Positions 16,024-24,979 of a stretch of 64,000 nucleotides of DNA are shown piece after piece. How positions within the stretch are numbered: the first letter of the stretch is position 1; each line of letters starts with the position of its first letter. Source of the DNA: Arthrobacter sp. StoSoilB19. Lineage in GTDB: Bacteria > Actinomycetota > Actinomycetes > Actinomycetales > Micrococcaceae. Location of the stretch: positions 4,216,001 through 4,280,000 of the forward strand of contig NZ_AP024650.1 of the NCBI RefSeq assembly GCF_019977275.1, given 5' to 3'. The notes under the pieces were generated by a model. It was not told the DNA's origin and did no database searches. It saw nothing but the letters and a program-made list of their open reading frames with translations. Both the position numbers and the translations under genes were made by a program.

Positions 16024-17085
16024 CTAGGCCAGTTCGCGCGCTTTTTCCATGATTTTCAGGGCCGCGACCGCGTCTTCCGGGTCTACCGGGAGGGGACGGG
16101 CTGACGCGGTGCCGCCGTCGAGGATCTTGTCCGCCAGGATCCGGTAGAACTCGGGGTACGCGCCGCGTTCGGTGGGGAGCCGGTCCAGGTGGCCGTCGCG
16201 GCCCAAGAGGCCGGCCCACTCCGGCGCCTCCTGGCCGTAGGCGGGATCCAGGGGGCTGCCGCCGGCCGCCATGTAGGGCTCCTGGGGGTCCACACCGTTC
16301 TTGGTGAAGCCGCCTATCGAGCCCAGCACCCGGAAGCGCGGACCCTGCTGCGCGCACAGCATGTTCATGGTCAGGTGGCTGGTCACCCCCGATTCGTGCC
16401 GCAGGACCAGGAAGACGTCATCATCCGCCCGCTCATCCGAGCGCCGCGCCTTCAGCTCGGCGTGGAGCACGGCGGCCGGGCCGAACAGCTGCAGCGCCTG
16501 GTCGATCAGGTGGCTGCCAAGATCAAACAGGATGCCTCCCCCGTCGACGGCTGTGGCCCGGGCCTTCCAGGCTTTGCTGATGGCCGGGGACCAGCGTTCG
16601 AAACGCGACTCGAACCTGGTGACGCTTCCCAGCGACTGCGCGGCCAGCAGCTTTCGCAGCGTGAGGAAGTCCCCGTCCCACCGCCGGTTGTGGAACACCG
16701 TGAGCACGCGGCCCAGCTGCCGCGCCAGGTCGATCAGTTCCTGCCCCTGCCCGCTGGTGACCGCAAATGGCTTGTCCACCACCACGTCCAGCCCCGCTTC
16801 CAACGCTGCCTTGGCCAGCGAATGATGCGTCGCGGGCGGCGTCGCCAGGACCACCAGGTCAAGGTCGGCTGCCCGCTTAAGGACGGCGGCCCCGTCCCGC
16901 ATTACCTCCACCCCTGGAAGCCTGGATGAGGCAGCCGCCCTCCGCCCGGCATCGGACGTGGCCACGGCGTCCAGCGAGTAGCTGCTGTTGGCCGCGAGCA
17001 ACGGCGCGTGGAACACGCTGCCGGCGAGCCCATAGCCGACGACGGCGGTACGGATGGTGCGCTGGTCGCCTTCAGTTCCGGTCAT
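16024..17085 (-). CDS. Gfo/Idh/MocA-family oxidoreductase
   Basis: A 353-residue NAD(P)-dependent dehydrogenase. The N-terminal Rossmann fold shows VVGYGLAGSVFHAPLL (about 14-29), and the catalytic segment is VVVDKPFAV with the Lys-Pro of the family's EKP motif (the Glu is replaced by Asp), followed by a C-terminal alpha/beta domain with GGILFDLGSHLIDQALQLFG carrying the H-x-x-D substrate residues. Typical substrates are sugars, inositols or related polyols; none can be named. TAGCGT 7 nt before ATG 17085 marks a leaderless start; longer in-frame extensions run through the upstream terminator and are rejected. Confidence 0.9.
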   Translation of the reverse strand: MTGTEGDQRTIRTAVVGYGLAGSVFHAPLLAANSSYSLDAVATSDAGRRAAASSRLPGVEVMRDGAAVLKRAADLDLVVLATPPATHHSLAKAALEAGLDVVVDKPFAVTSGQGQELIDLARQLGRVLTVFHNRRWDGDFLTLRKLLAAQSLGSVTRFESRFERWSPAISKAWKARATAVDGGGILFDLGSHLIDQALQLFGPAAVLHAELKARRSDERADDDVFLVLRHESGVTSHLTMNMLCAQQGPRFRVLGSIGGFTKNGVDPQEPYMAAGGSPLDPAYGQEAPEWAGLLGRDGHLDRLPTERGAYPEFYRILADKILDGGTASARPLPVDPEDAVAALKIMEKARELA

Positions 17086-17132
17086 GGAACCAACGCTACC
17101 CCTGGCGTGGCGGCGTCGAACAAGACCCGTTA

Positions 17133-17183
17133 AACGCCGAAAGACGGCACCCCTGGTGACCAGGGGTGCCGTCTTTCGGCGTT
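17133..17183 (-). terminator. Terminator of the peptide ABC operon, 25-bp perfect stem
   Basis: Two 25-bp arms (17133-17157 and 17159-17183) are perfectly complementary around one central G, giving a 51-bp palindrome. The arm begins AACGCCGAAAGACGGC and includes CACCCCTGGT. It lies 26 bp after the stop of the substrate-binding protein gene. Confidence 0.85.
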
Positions 17184-17209
17184 GTGCGGCTACTGCCGAG
17201 GGAGGGACG

Positions 17210-18925
17210 TTACTTCTTTTCCCAGCCGATGGTGGTCCAGTCCGGAACCTGCGAGAGGCTCTTGAAGAGGGACGGGCCGTAGTTGGCCAGGCCGGTGCGG
17301 ACGAAGGAGATCTGCGGGCCGTTGAAGACCACGCCCATGGAGTAGTACTTGGCCATGTGCTCCTTCTCCACATCCATGGCTGCCTTGTTGCGGGCGGCGT
17401 TGTCCTCGATCGAGGCGAGGTCGGCAATCTTCTTGTCCAGCTCGGCGTCGCCCAGCTTGTTCTCGTTGGTCTTGGAGTCGTAGTACTGCTTGACGGCATC
17501 AGTGGCGTCCGGACCAACCGTGTAGCCGGAGATGCTCAGGTCGAACTCACGGCTGCCCAGGACCTTGCCGAAGTCGGCGGAGGCGCGCTGGTCAATCCCG
17601 ACATCCATGCCGCCGGCCTGGAGCTGCTTCTGGAGCGTCTGGGCCACTGCCAGGGTGGTGGGGTCGTCGCCAAAGTTGCTGATCTTGAAGGCGGCGGGCT
17701 TGCCGTCCTTCTCCATGATCCCGTTGGCGTTGGCCGTGTAGCCGGCGTCGGTGAGGACCTTCTTGGCGGCGTCCGCGCCGGTTTCCTTGACCGGGTAGTT
17801 GTCCTGGTAGTAGTCCGAGAACGGCAGGAGCATCATGGAACCGGAGCTGGGCTCCTCCCAGTTCAACCCGTTGAAGCGGACCTTGCGCAGGGCTTCACGG
17901 TCGACGGCGGCGAAGATGGCCTTGCGGACGTTGACGTCGGTGATGCGCTGGGCGTTCAGGTTCAGGCCGCCGGCAAACAGCCGCTGGCCGCGGCGGATGT
18001 CGGAGTCCTTGGTGCCGTCCAGCTGCTTGTAGAGGGAGATGGTGTTGGCCGACATCGCGTCAATCTCGCCGTTCTTGAACGCGGCGATCTGGGCGCTGGT
18101 TTCCAGCTGCCGGAAGGTCACGTTGGCAAGGACCGGCTTCTGGCCCCACCACTTGTCGTTCGGCACCATGGTGACAGTCTTGGCGGCGGTGTCGTACTGG
18201 TCCAGCTTGAAGGGACCTGCCATCCATTCGGGGTGCAGGTTGCCGTTGAAGCCCTCATTGAAGATTTCGGGGGTGTTGACGGCGGGGTGGATGAGTCCGA
18301 AGAACAGCGAATCCACCGGGAAGACCGGCTGGCTGGTCTTGACGATGACTTCCTTGTCGTTGCTGCCCGCTTCGACGGAGTCAACGAACTCGTAGGCGCC
18401 CGAGCTGACGATGTCGTAGCCGGCATCCGGGCTCTTGAGGATGTTCCAGGTGTTCTTGAAGGCCTTGACGTCGATCGGGGTGCCGTCGTTGTAGGTGGCC
18501 TTGGGGTTCACCTTGATGGTGATGGTCTGCTTGCCGTCCTTGACCACGCTGTCCACTGACTCGCAGAAATCCGTGTTCGGCGTGACCTTGCCCTTGAAGT
18601 CCACCTTCCAGCAGCCGCCCATGCCGCCGCCGTTCATGGCGACCGGGTTCATGGGAACCTGCAGCGCTGAGTTGTCCGCACTGTTGCCGTTGTTGGAGAA
18701 CCCGTTGAAGTCCGGCCCGATGTTGCCCAACGGAAGGGTAACCTTGCCGCCCTGCTGCAGGTCGGCAGCCGGCTTCTCGTTGATGCTGATCAGCTTGGCC
18801 AGGTCGCTTCCCGATGCCTGTGCCTTGGCCGTTTCGGGGCCGCTGGCACCGCCACCGCCGCAGGCCGTCAGCGCCAGGGCCGCAGCAACAGCTGCAGCTC
18901 CGCCGATCCTGTTCAGTTTCCTCAT
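17210..18925 (-). CDS. ABC importer substrate-binding lipoprotein, family 5 (peptide type)
   Basis: A 571-residue lipoprotein. The signal peptide MRKLNRIGGAAAVAAALALTAC ends in a lipobox with Cys22, so it should be anchored outside the membrane. The body carries family 5 features (about 60-560): YNDGTPIDVKAFKNTW, the usual D-G-x-x-[VI]-x-A-x-D/N-[VF] region, and LNAQRITDVNVRKAIFAAVDRE. It captures oligopeptides or similar solutes for the permeases encoded upstream. Start 18925 follows GAAGGG. It is the last gene of the four-gene operon, 49 bp after the ATPase gene; the two Cys in GGCWK...DFCES may form a disulfide. Confidence 0.93.
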   Translation of the reverse strand: MRKLNRIGGAAAVAAALALTACGGGGASGPETAKAQASGSDLAKLISINEKPAADLQQGGKVTLPLGNIGPDFNGFSNNGNSADNSALQVPMNPVAMNGGGMGGCWKVDFKGKVTPNTDFCESVDSVVKDGKQTITIKVNPKATYNDGTPIDVKAFKNTWNILKSPDAGYDIVSSGAYEFVDSVEAGSNDKEVIVKTSQPVFPVDSLFFGLIHPAVNTPEIFNEGFNGNLHPEWMAGPFKLDQYDTAAKTVTMVPNDKWWGQKPVLANVTFRQLETSAQIAAFKNGEIDAMSANTISLYKQLDGTKDSDIRRGQRLFAGGLNLNAQRITDVNVRKAIFAAVDREALRKVRFNGLNWEEPSSGSMMLLPFSDYYQDNYPVKETGADAAKKVLTDAGYTANANGIMEKDGKPAAFKISNFGDDPTTLAVAQTLQKQLQAGGMDVGIDQRASADFGKVLGSREFDLSISGYTVGPDATDAVKQYYDSKTNENKLGDAELDKKIADLASIEDNAARNKAAMDVEKEHMAKYYSMGVVFNGPQISFVRTGLANYGPSLFKSLSQVPDWTTIGWEKK

Positions 18926-18974
18926 GGTTTTCCCTTCATTGGTGCGAGTGGTGGTGCTTGTGGGTCGAGAAGTC

Positions 18975-21173
18975 CTAGGGCGCATGGTGGTCCGCCGGTT
19001 CGTGGACCACCAGCATGTCCTCATCCAGTTCCCCATCCGGAAAGAAGCAGGCGAACTGCTGGTCCGCGGCGGATGCCGCAGCTTCCAGGGGCGGTTCCAG
19101 GGTGAGGCACTTTTCCTGCTTGGCCGGCGGCAACGCCGCGAAGACAGGACAACGGGTGGCGAAGTTGCAGCCTTTGGGTGCCTGCAGCGGCGAGGGCAGG
19201 TCACCCTGCAGGATGATGCGTTCGCGGGTGCGTTCCAGCTGGGGGTCCGGAACGGGAATGGCGGAGAGGAGCGCGCGGGTGTAAGGGTGCCGGGGGTTGT
19301 CGAACACCCGGTCCACGGCACCGATCTCCACGATTTTGCCCAAGTACATCACCGCCACCCGGTTGGAGATGTGGCGCACCACGGAGAGGTCGTGCGCCAC
19401 CAGCAGGTAGCTCAGGCCCAGTTCGGCGCGCAGGTGGTCCAGGAGGTTGATCACGCCGGCCTGGACCGATACGTCCAGGGCGGAGACGGGTTCGTCCAAA
19501 ACCACCAGCTTGGGGTTCACGGCCAACGCCCGGGCGATCCCGATCCGCTGGCGCTGGCCGCCGGAGAACTGGTTGGGGAAGCGGTTGACGTGGTCCGGCT
19601 GCAGGCCCACGAGCTTCATCAGCTCCATGATCCGCTTCCTGGTGGCCGCCCGGTCCATGCCCGCGTTCTGCAGGGGTTCGGCAAGGACCTCGTACACCGT
19701 GAACCGGGGATCCAGGGCGCCGGTGGGATCCTGGAACACCATCTGGAGCTCGCGGCGCATCCTGGCTTTGGTCTTTGCGTCGGCAGCCTGCTTGTTGCTG
19801 AGCCCGCCGATCACCACCTCGCCGTCCTGGTCCGGATGGAACTCCATGATCTCCAGGAGCGTGGTGGTCTTTCCCGATCCGGACTCGCCCACGATGGAGA
19901 AGCATTCACCTTCGCGGATATCAAAGGTCACGCCGTCCACGGCCTTGACCGTGCCGATCCTGCGCTTGATCAAGGCGCCCCTGGTCAGCGGGAAATGCTT
20001 CCGCACGTCCTTGAGCCTCAGCACGGTGTCCCGCTGGGCACGGGGGATGGCGTCGAAGCGGGACACAGGCACCGGCGGGGCGGCGAACACGTCGTGGACA
20101 TCCACAGTTCCGCCCAGCGATCCGGACTTGATGCAGGCGGCACGGTGCAGTGCGCCGCCCTCGACGGGTGCGAGGGCGGGCTCGCCGTCAAGGCAGGCCT
20201 CCGAGGCAAGGGGGCAGCGGGGTGCGAACGAGCATCCGATGGGGGCGTGGAGCAGGTTGGGCGGCATTCCCTCGATGGGGACGAGCGAGGATTTCTCCGC
20301 CACGTCCACCCGGGGCACGGCGCCCAGCAGGCCCATGGTGTAGGGCATCCGCGGGTTGTAGTAGATGTCGTCCACGGCACCGGTTTCCACCGGCTTGCCC
20401 GCGTACATGACCATGATGTCGTCTGCCATCCCGGCCACCACGCCGAGGTCGTGCGTGATCATCACGACGGCGGCACCGGTCTCCTCCTGTGCCGCGTGGA
20501 GCACCTCGAGGACCTGGGCCTGGATGGTGACGTCCAGGGCCGTCGTCGGCTCGTCCGCGATCAGGACGCGCGGGTTGTTGGCGATGGCGATGGCGATCAT
20601 GACGCGCTGGCGCATGCCGCCGGAGAACTCGTGCGGGAAGGCTTTCAGCCGTTCACGGGGGCTGGGGATCCCCACCATGGCGAGAAGCTCGACGGCGCGG
20701 GCTTCCTTGGCCTTCCTGCTCATGGAGGGGTGGTGGATGGCCAGCGCTTCGATGATTTGGGTGCCCACCGTGAAGACGGGAGTAAGGGAGGAGAGGGGGT
20801 CCTGGAACACCATGGCAAGGTCGTTCCCGCGGAATTGGCACATGGCCTTGTCGCTCAGCCCCAGCAGTTCCCTGCCGTTGAGCCGGACGGAGCCGGAGAC
20901 CTGGGCCGCGGGCGGGAGGAGTCCCATGATGGCCAGCGAGGTGACCGATTTGCCGGAGCCTGATTCACCAACGATCCCCAGGGTCTTGCCGGGCATCAGG
21001 TCGAAGTCGACGCCCCTGACGGCGTGGACAACGCCGTTCTCTGAACTGAAGCGGACATTCAGGTCGCGGACGGACAGCACTGCGTCGGCAGGGGCGTGCA
21101 GTCCTGCCACGTGCAGGCGCTCCACGTCCGACCGGGCGGGTTCCATGGCTCCGGTGGTGGTTTCGCTGCTCAT
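18975..21173 (-). CDS. Fused dipeptide/oligopeptide ABC ATPase (DppD-DppF type)
   Basis: A 732-residue protein with two complete ABC ATPase domains. The first has Walker A GESGSGKS at 69-76, signature FSGGMRQRVMIA and Walker B VLIADEPTTALD; the second has Walker A GESGSGKTT near 425 and signature FSGGQRQRIGIA, Walker B LVVLDEPVSALD. Each is followed by the C-terminal oligopeptide-transport segment with a Cys-containing cluster (CSFAPRCPLASEAC; CNFATRCPVFA), known to hold an iron-sulfur site in some homologues. In many bacteria these are two genes; fusion is common in actinobacteria. Its ATG overlaps the permease stop by 4 nt. Confidence 0.95.
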   Translation of the reverse strand: MSSETTTGAMEPARSDVERLHVAGLHAPADAVLSVRDLNVRFSSENGVVHAVRGVDFDLMPGKTLGIVGESGSGKSVTSLAIMGLLPPAAQVSGSVRLNGRELLGLSDKAMCQFRGNDLAMVFQDPLSSLTPVFTVGTQIIEALAIHHPSMSRKAKEARAVELLAMVGIPSPRERLKAFPHEFSGGMRQRVMIAIAIANNPRVLIADEPTTALDVTIQAQVLEVLHAAQEETGAAVVMITHDLGVVAGMADDIMVMYAGKPVETGAVDDIYYNPRMPYTMGLLGAVPRVDVAEKSSLVPIEGMPPNLLHAPIGCSFAPRCPLASEACLDGEPALAPVEGGALHRAACIKSGSLGGTVDVHDVFAAPPVPVSRFDAIPRAQRDTVLRLKDVRKHFPLTRGALIKRRIGTVKAVDGVTFDIREGECFSIVGESGSGKTTTLLEIMEFHPDQDGEVVIGGLSNKQAADAKTKARMRRELQMVFQDPTGALDPRFTVYEVLAEPLQNAGMDRAATRKRIMELMKLVGLQPDHVNRFPNQFSGGQRQRIGIARALAVNPKLVVLDEPVSALDVSVQAGVINLLDHLRAELGLSYLLVAHDLSVVRHISNRVAVMYLGKIVEIGAVDRVFDNPRHPYTRALLSAIPVPDPQLERTRERIILQGDLPSPLQAPKGCNFATRCPVFAALPPAKQEKCLTLEPPLEAAASAADQQFACFFPDGELDEDMLVVHEPADHHAP

Positions 21174-22159
21174 GCCGTCTTCTTTTCCGCGGGGATGGTC
21201 CGGGCTTTGGCCTTCCTGGCCTTGCCGGTGGAACTGGAGCTGGGGTCGAAGGCGTCCCGCAGGCCGTCGTTCATCATGGCCAGCGAGCCGGTCAGGAGGA
21301 ACATGACGGTCAGCGGTACCCAGAACATCCAGGGGAAGGTCTGCACCTGGGAGGTGGCACCGCCGATCAGGACGCCGAGGCTCACGTCCGGGACCTTGAT
21401 CCCGATGCCGATGAAGGAAAAGGCCACCTCGGCGAGGATGGCCGCCGTGACCCCGCGGGTGATGTCCAGGATCAGCAGCGAGCCGATGTTCGGAACCAGG
21501 TGGCGCCAGACGATCCGCCGCGGCGGCACGCCCATGTACTGGGCGGCCTTGACGAAGTCACGCTGCATGAGGGACATGGACATGGAACGGATCAGGCGGG
21601 CCGTCCCCATCCAGCTGAATACCAGCAGCACGATGATGAGCAGCAGCCACGAGGGAAGGTCCCGCTTGAGGCCCGCAGCGCCGCCGCTGGTGGCGACGGC
21701 CACCACCAGGAGTGCCGGCATCATGATCAGGGCCTCCAGGATGAACAGCATCACCTTGTCCACCTTGCCGCCGAAGTAGGCCATGCTGCAGCCGTAGACG
21801 GCGGCGATCAGGACCGACACGAGGCCTACCACCAGGCCAATCAGGATGGAGATCCTGGTGCCCTCGACGGTCATGGCGTAGAGATCGATTCCGGCCTGGG
21901 ACGTACCGAGGAAGTGGTCGGCCGATGGCGGCATTCCGATGTTGAAGGGGTCGATGGTTTCCTTGTCCCACGGGGTGAAGAATCCCCCGATGAACGAGAA
22001 AACCGTCAGGGCCAGGAAGATGGCCAGGCCCGCCACTGCGGTCCTGTTCCGCAGGAAGCGGCGGAAGATAATGGTGTTTTTGCCGATGACGACGTCGGCG
22101 CTCTCCAGGTGCGCGTCCTGCGCCACGGCTGCCGGGTCAACGGCGTTCAGGTTGGTCAT
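21170..22159 (-). CDS. Peptide-type ABC permease (DppC/OppC-like)
   Basis: A 329-residue inner-membrane permease. The N-terminus has the single OppC_N helix (TAVAGLAIFLALTVFSFIGG), then five helices. The EAA loop contacting the ATPase is KAAQYMGVPPRRIVWRHLVPN (about 212-232), with the conserved G-x-x-x-x-x-I-x-x-x-H-x-x-P pattern. It starts 2 bp after the DppB-like gene and overlaps the ATPase gene by 4 nt (ATGA), so the subunits are translationally linked. Confidence 0.94.
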   Translation of the reverse strand: MTNLNAVDPAAVAQDAHLESADVVIGKNTIIFRRFLRNRTAVAGLAIFLALTVFSFIGGFFTPWDKETIDPFNIGMPPSADHFLGTSQAGIDLYAMTVEGTRISILIGLVVGLVSVLIAAVYGCSMAYFGGKVDKVMLFILEALIMMPALLVVAVATSGGAAGLKRDLPSWLLLIIVLLVFSWMGTARLIRSMSMSLMQRDFVKAAQYMGVPPRRIVWRHLVPNIGSLLILDITRGVTAAILAEVAFSFIGIGIKVPDVSLGVLIGGATSQVQTFPWMFWVPLTVMFLLTGSLAMMNDGLRDAFDPSSSSTGKARKAKARTIPAEKKTA

Positions 22160-22161
22160 GG

Positions 22162-23145
22162 CTACTGCACCCGCACTCTCGGGTCGACAAGCGTGGTGGC
22201 GAAGTCCGCCAGGATGGCGCCCAGGGCGAAGATCACGGAGCCGTAGGCCAGGGTGGCCGTGGCGGCGTTGACGTCCTGCAGCGAGATGGCGTCAATGCTC
22301 CAGGAGCCAACACCCGGCCAGGCAAAGATCTTTTCGGCAAAGAAGCCGCCGGCGAAGATGGCCGGGATGGTGAACGCGATGCTCTGGGCCACCGGAATGA
22401 AGGAGACGCGGAGGGCGTGCCGGGCGATTGCCTGGTTCCGGCTGAGCCCCTTGGCCCGGGCGGTGCGGACAAAGTCGGCGTTCACGTTGTCCAGCAGGTA
22501 CTGCCGCTGCGCAATCTGGTAGGCGCCCCAGCCCACGAGTGTGATGGCCACCGTAGGCACCACGTAATGCGCGGCCAGGTCCATGGCCTGGGGCCAGCCG
22601 GCCGCTACGCCCGGTGTGGAGATGCCGGTGACGAAGAAGATCCGGTCCCCCACGGACTCATTGATGTTGATGGCTCCCAGCTGAACCAGGAAGTACGCGA
22701 TGGGCGCGGGCACGATGTATGCGAGGTAGCTGTAGGACGTGATGACGCGGTCCTGGAACTTGTACTGCCGTGCGGCCGAATAGACGCCGAGCGCGACGCC
22801 GATAACCAGGGTAAGGATGATGGACGCCAGGAAGAGCCGGGTGGAGATCCAGACGCGGTCCCCAAACTCGGCGTTGATGTAGGCGCCGTTGGGGCTCCGG
22901 CCCCAGTCCCAGCGGGTGACGATCCCGGTGAGCCAGTCAACGTAGCGCTCCCACGGGCTGAGGTCCGGGTCCAAGCCCTTCAGCCGCATGGAGTTGGCCA
23001 CCTGCTCCGGGGTGGGCCGGGGGATGCGTTCCTGCTCGAGCAGCGCCGGCTTGAGCGAGCTGACAGCCAGGAAGTATCCGGCGGATGTGGTGAGGAAGAT
23101 CATCACCACATACGTGAGGCCGCGTTTGGCGAGGTACTTGAGCAT
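22162..23145 (-). CDS. Peptide-type ABC permease (DppB/OppB-like)
   Basis: A 327-residue permease, first gene of the operon. It begins MLKYLAKRGLTYVVMIFLTTSAGYFL, the typical N-terminal helix, and carries the EAA loop RTARAKGLSRNQAIARHALRVSFIPV (about 233-258). A periplasmic section around residues 40-90 includes WERYVDWLTGIVTRWDWG, which matches the OppB consensus region. The start at 23145 gives the family N-terminus. The Shine-Dalgarno is weak (AAAGAAATAG). The transcript must start in the 355-bp region upstream. Confidence 0.93.
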   Translation of the reverse strand: MLKYLAKRGLTYVVMIFLTTSAGYFLAVSSLKPALLEQERIPRPTPEQVANSMRLKGLDPDLSPWERYVDWLTGIVTRWDWGRSPNGAYINAEFGDRVWISTRLFLASIILTLVIGVALGVYSAARQYKFQDRVITSYSYLAYIVPAPIAYFLVQLGAININESVGDRIFFVTGISTPGVAAGWPQAMDLAAHYVVPTVAITLVGWGAYQIAQRQYLLDNVNADFVRTARAKGLSRNQAIARHALRVSFIPVAQSIAFTIPAIFAGGFFAEKIFAWPGVGSWSIDAISLQDVNAATATLAYGSVIFALGAILADFATTLVDPRVRVQ

Positions 23146-23500
23146 GGGGCTATTTCTTTGGCCGCGCCGCCGGATGCTGGACGGAGGAACACTCCAATGT
23201 CCGATGTCGTGCCGTGCCGCTGGCCAAGTCAACCATCACTGCTGGATCCTTCCGTCGTCCCCGGACAAGCACGGGTTGTGCCGCCTCACCGGGTTCTGCA
23301 CCAGCGGGTAGCTGGCCTCCCGCAGCCCCATGGGCAGGTCCTGGTGGACTATGTCGCGGGTCACATTCCAGAGGAAACTATCACAAGCATTCACCGGAAA
23401 AGCGCCGCAATCCCCCGAAATCAGGCGGGCCGTATCAGATCGTTATGAATAGTTCTGTGAAGTTGGTTTGACTGGACGCACGGGCGTTCCAGCGCGTAAT
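23146..23500. other. Intergenic region without a recognisable gene
   Basis: This 355-bp stretch lies between the ABC operon start and a TetR stop codon. The part at about 23385-23470 is richer in A and T than its surroundings and is the best place for the operon promoter, but no convincing -35/-10 pair stands out. No hairpin, repeat or protein with recognisable features was seen. Confidence 0.5.
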
Positions 23501-24112
23501 CTACGCGCCGCCCGCCACGCGTGTGACAAGATCGCGCCAGGAAGTTGCCAGCCGTTCACTGGTGACCCCATGTTCGCGGACAAGGTGCAGGAGCCGCTCG
23601 GGGTCCAGGCTGGCATTAAGGGATCCGGCCATCAGCCACGGTTCGGGGGACTCGAAGCCGCCTTCGCGCAGGAGCATCTCCACGTGCCGGTTCCAGAGGG
23701 CGGCGGCCGGGACGTCAAACCTGCTGCGGGAGGCGTGTCCGGCAGCGAGGACCAGGTCGCCGCATTCCAGTACGTAAGCGATCCGCTCGGTGCCAAAGGC
23801 GATGAGCCGGTCCAGCGGCGCAGCCCCTGGGCCCAGGGGCGGCGGGCCGAACAGGACGCGGGCCTGGAAGGCGGCCTCCGAATCGTTCAGCAATGTCAGC
23901 ATCAGTCCGGCGCGGCTGCCGAAGCGGCGGAAGACCGTGCCCTTGCCCACCCCGGCGTGCCCGGCCAGGCGGTCCATGGTGAGCGCCGCCGCTCCGCCCT
24001 GCGCAATCAGCTCCCGGGCAGCCAGCAGGAGACGTTCCCGGTTCCGGGCAGCGTCGCTGCGTTCCGCGGCCGTTACCGGGGTCATTCCCGGCCGCACTGG
24101 GATGGAACTCAC
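23501..24112 (-). CDS. TetR-family regulator, divergent from FMN reductase
   Basis: A 203-residue TetR protein with helix-turn-helix at about 25-70 (ALTMDRLAGHAGVGKGTVFRRFGSRAGLM). The C-terminal region resembles the SbtR/KijD8-like group in which LWNRHVEMLL appears. It is divergent from an NADPH-dependent FMN reductase, and a CGGAC-N4-GTCCG site lies between. The likely role is repression of the reductase and itself in response to an electrophile or quinone-like ligand. The GTG start has TACACT 6 nt before it, so the transcript is probably leaderless. Confidence 0.9.
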   Translation of the reverse strand: MSSIPVRPGMTPVTAAERSDAARNRERLLLAARELIAQGGAAALTMDRLAGHAGVGKGTVFRRFGSRAGLMLTLLNDSEAAFQARVLFGPPPLGPGAAPLDRLIAFGTERIAYVLECGDLVLAAGHASRSRFDVPAAALWNRHVEMLLREGGFESPEPWLMAGSLNASLDPERLLHLVREHGVTSERLATSWRDLVTRVAGGA

Positions 24113-24141
24113 ACAGACAGTGTAGCCACCGGGAATATAAG

Positions 24142-24155
24142 CGGACTGCGGTCCG
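24142..24155. promoter_or_regulatory. TetR operator candidate upstream of FMN reductase
   Basis: CGGAC (24142-24146) and GTCCG (24151-24155) are inverted arms around TGCG, within CGGACTGCGGTCCGTTTAG, a pattern typical of TetR sites. It is 30 bp from the regulator start and 77 bp from the reductase start. Confidence 0.55.
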
Positions 24156-24231
24156 TTTAGTACGGTGAAGGCTCCATGAGCCTCTGTTCACCCGAACGCG
24201 GTCCCCGCCGCGACCCTAGCCAGGAGATTCC

Positions 24232-24789
24232 ATGACCAAGAGCACAGTCCTTACCCTTGTCGGCAGCCTCCGCGCCGAGTCCACCAACCAGAAGCTGGCG
24301 GAAGCCATCCAGCTCAACGCGCCCGAGCAGGTGGACGTGGTGATCCACGAGAGCCTGGGCAACATCCCCTTTTACAACGAGGACCTGGACGTGGAAGGCC
24401 AGGTCCCGGCTGCCGCCGCGGCACTGCGCGCCGCCGCCGAAGAGGCCGACACCCTCCTGCTGGTCACCCCCGAACACAACGGCACCGTTCCCGCCGCCCT
24501 GAAAAACGCCATTGACTGGCTGTCCCGCCCCTTCGGTGCCGGCGCCCTGGCGGGCAAGCCGACCGCCGTCGTCGGTACAGCATTTGGCCAGTACGGCGGC
24601 GTGTGGGCCCAGGATGAGGCACGCAAGGCCGCCGGCATCGCCGGCGCGCAGATCCTCGACGACGTCAAGCTGGCCGTCCCGGGCTCCATGGTCCGCTTCG
24701 CCGAGGTCCACCCGAAGGACGACGCCGAAATCGTGGAGCAGATCAAGGGCATCTTCGACACCCTGGCCGCCGCAGCACCGGCAGCCTAA
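24232..24789 (+). CDS. NADPH-dependent FMN reductase (azoreductase/ChrR type)
   Basis: A 185-residue flavodoxin-like protein. The N-terminal FMN phosphate loop is GSLRAESTNQKLAEAI (12-27) and the flavin-ring segment is TPEHNGTVPAALKNAIDWLSRP (about 82-103), both characteristic of the NADPH_FMN_red family that reduces quinones, chromate or azo dyes by two electrons. The ATG is preceded by AGGAG at 6 nt. Divergence from the TetR gene suggests induction by an oxidant or electrophile. It is followed by a long hairpin at 24820-24863. Confidence 0.92.
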   Translation: MTKSTVLTLVGSLRAESTNQKLAEAIQLNAPEQVDVVIHESLGNIPFYNEDLDVEGQVPAAAAALRAAAEEADTLLLVTPEHNGTVPAALKNAIDWLSRPFGAGALAGKPTAVVGTAFGQYGGVWAQDEARKAAGIAGAQILDDVKLAVPGSMVRFAEVHPKDDAEIVEQIKGIFDTLAAAAPAA

Positions 24790-24819
24790 CCTCCCGCGCC
24801 ACTTGGCAGCTTAGGGAGC

Positions 24820-24863
24820 CCGGCAGCGCCCGGCATGCAGCTTTGCATGCCGGGCGCTGCCGG
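24820..24863 (+). terminator. Terminator after FMN reductase
   Basis: CCGGCAGCGCCCGGCATGCA (24820-24839), loop GCTT, and the exact complement (24844-24863) form a 20-bp stem 31 bp after the stop codon. Confidence 0.8.
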
Positions 24864-24979
24864 CTTAAGGGGCACTTCCCAGCCGTGACCAACTCTTGTC
24901 CCAACCGGTACCTTCCGGACATCTGCGCGGGCCAGGGCCGCCGTAGCGTTAATCCACTGGACCTACCGGATGGGATTGC

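Noticed and set aside
17086..17517. A 144-residue extension of the Gfo/Idh/MocA protein
   Set aside because: It would read through the terminator palindrome and into the end of the binding-protein gene; the Rossmann motif sits correctly near the N-terminus from 17085.
18495..20963. An 822-codon plus-strand open frame across the peptide ABC genes
   Set aside because: It is antisense to a binding protein and a fused ATPase with intact motifs; its own product has no domain pattern.
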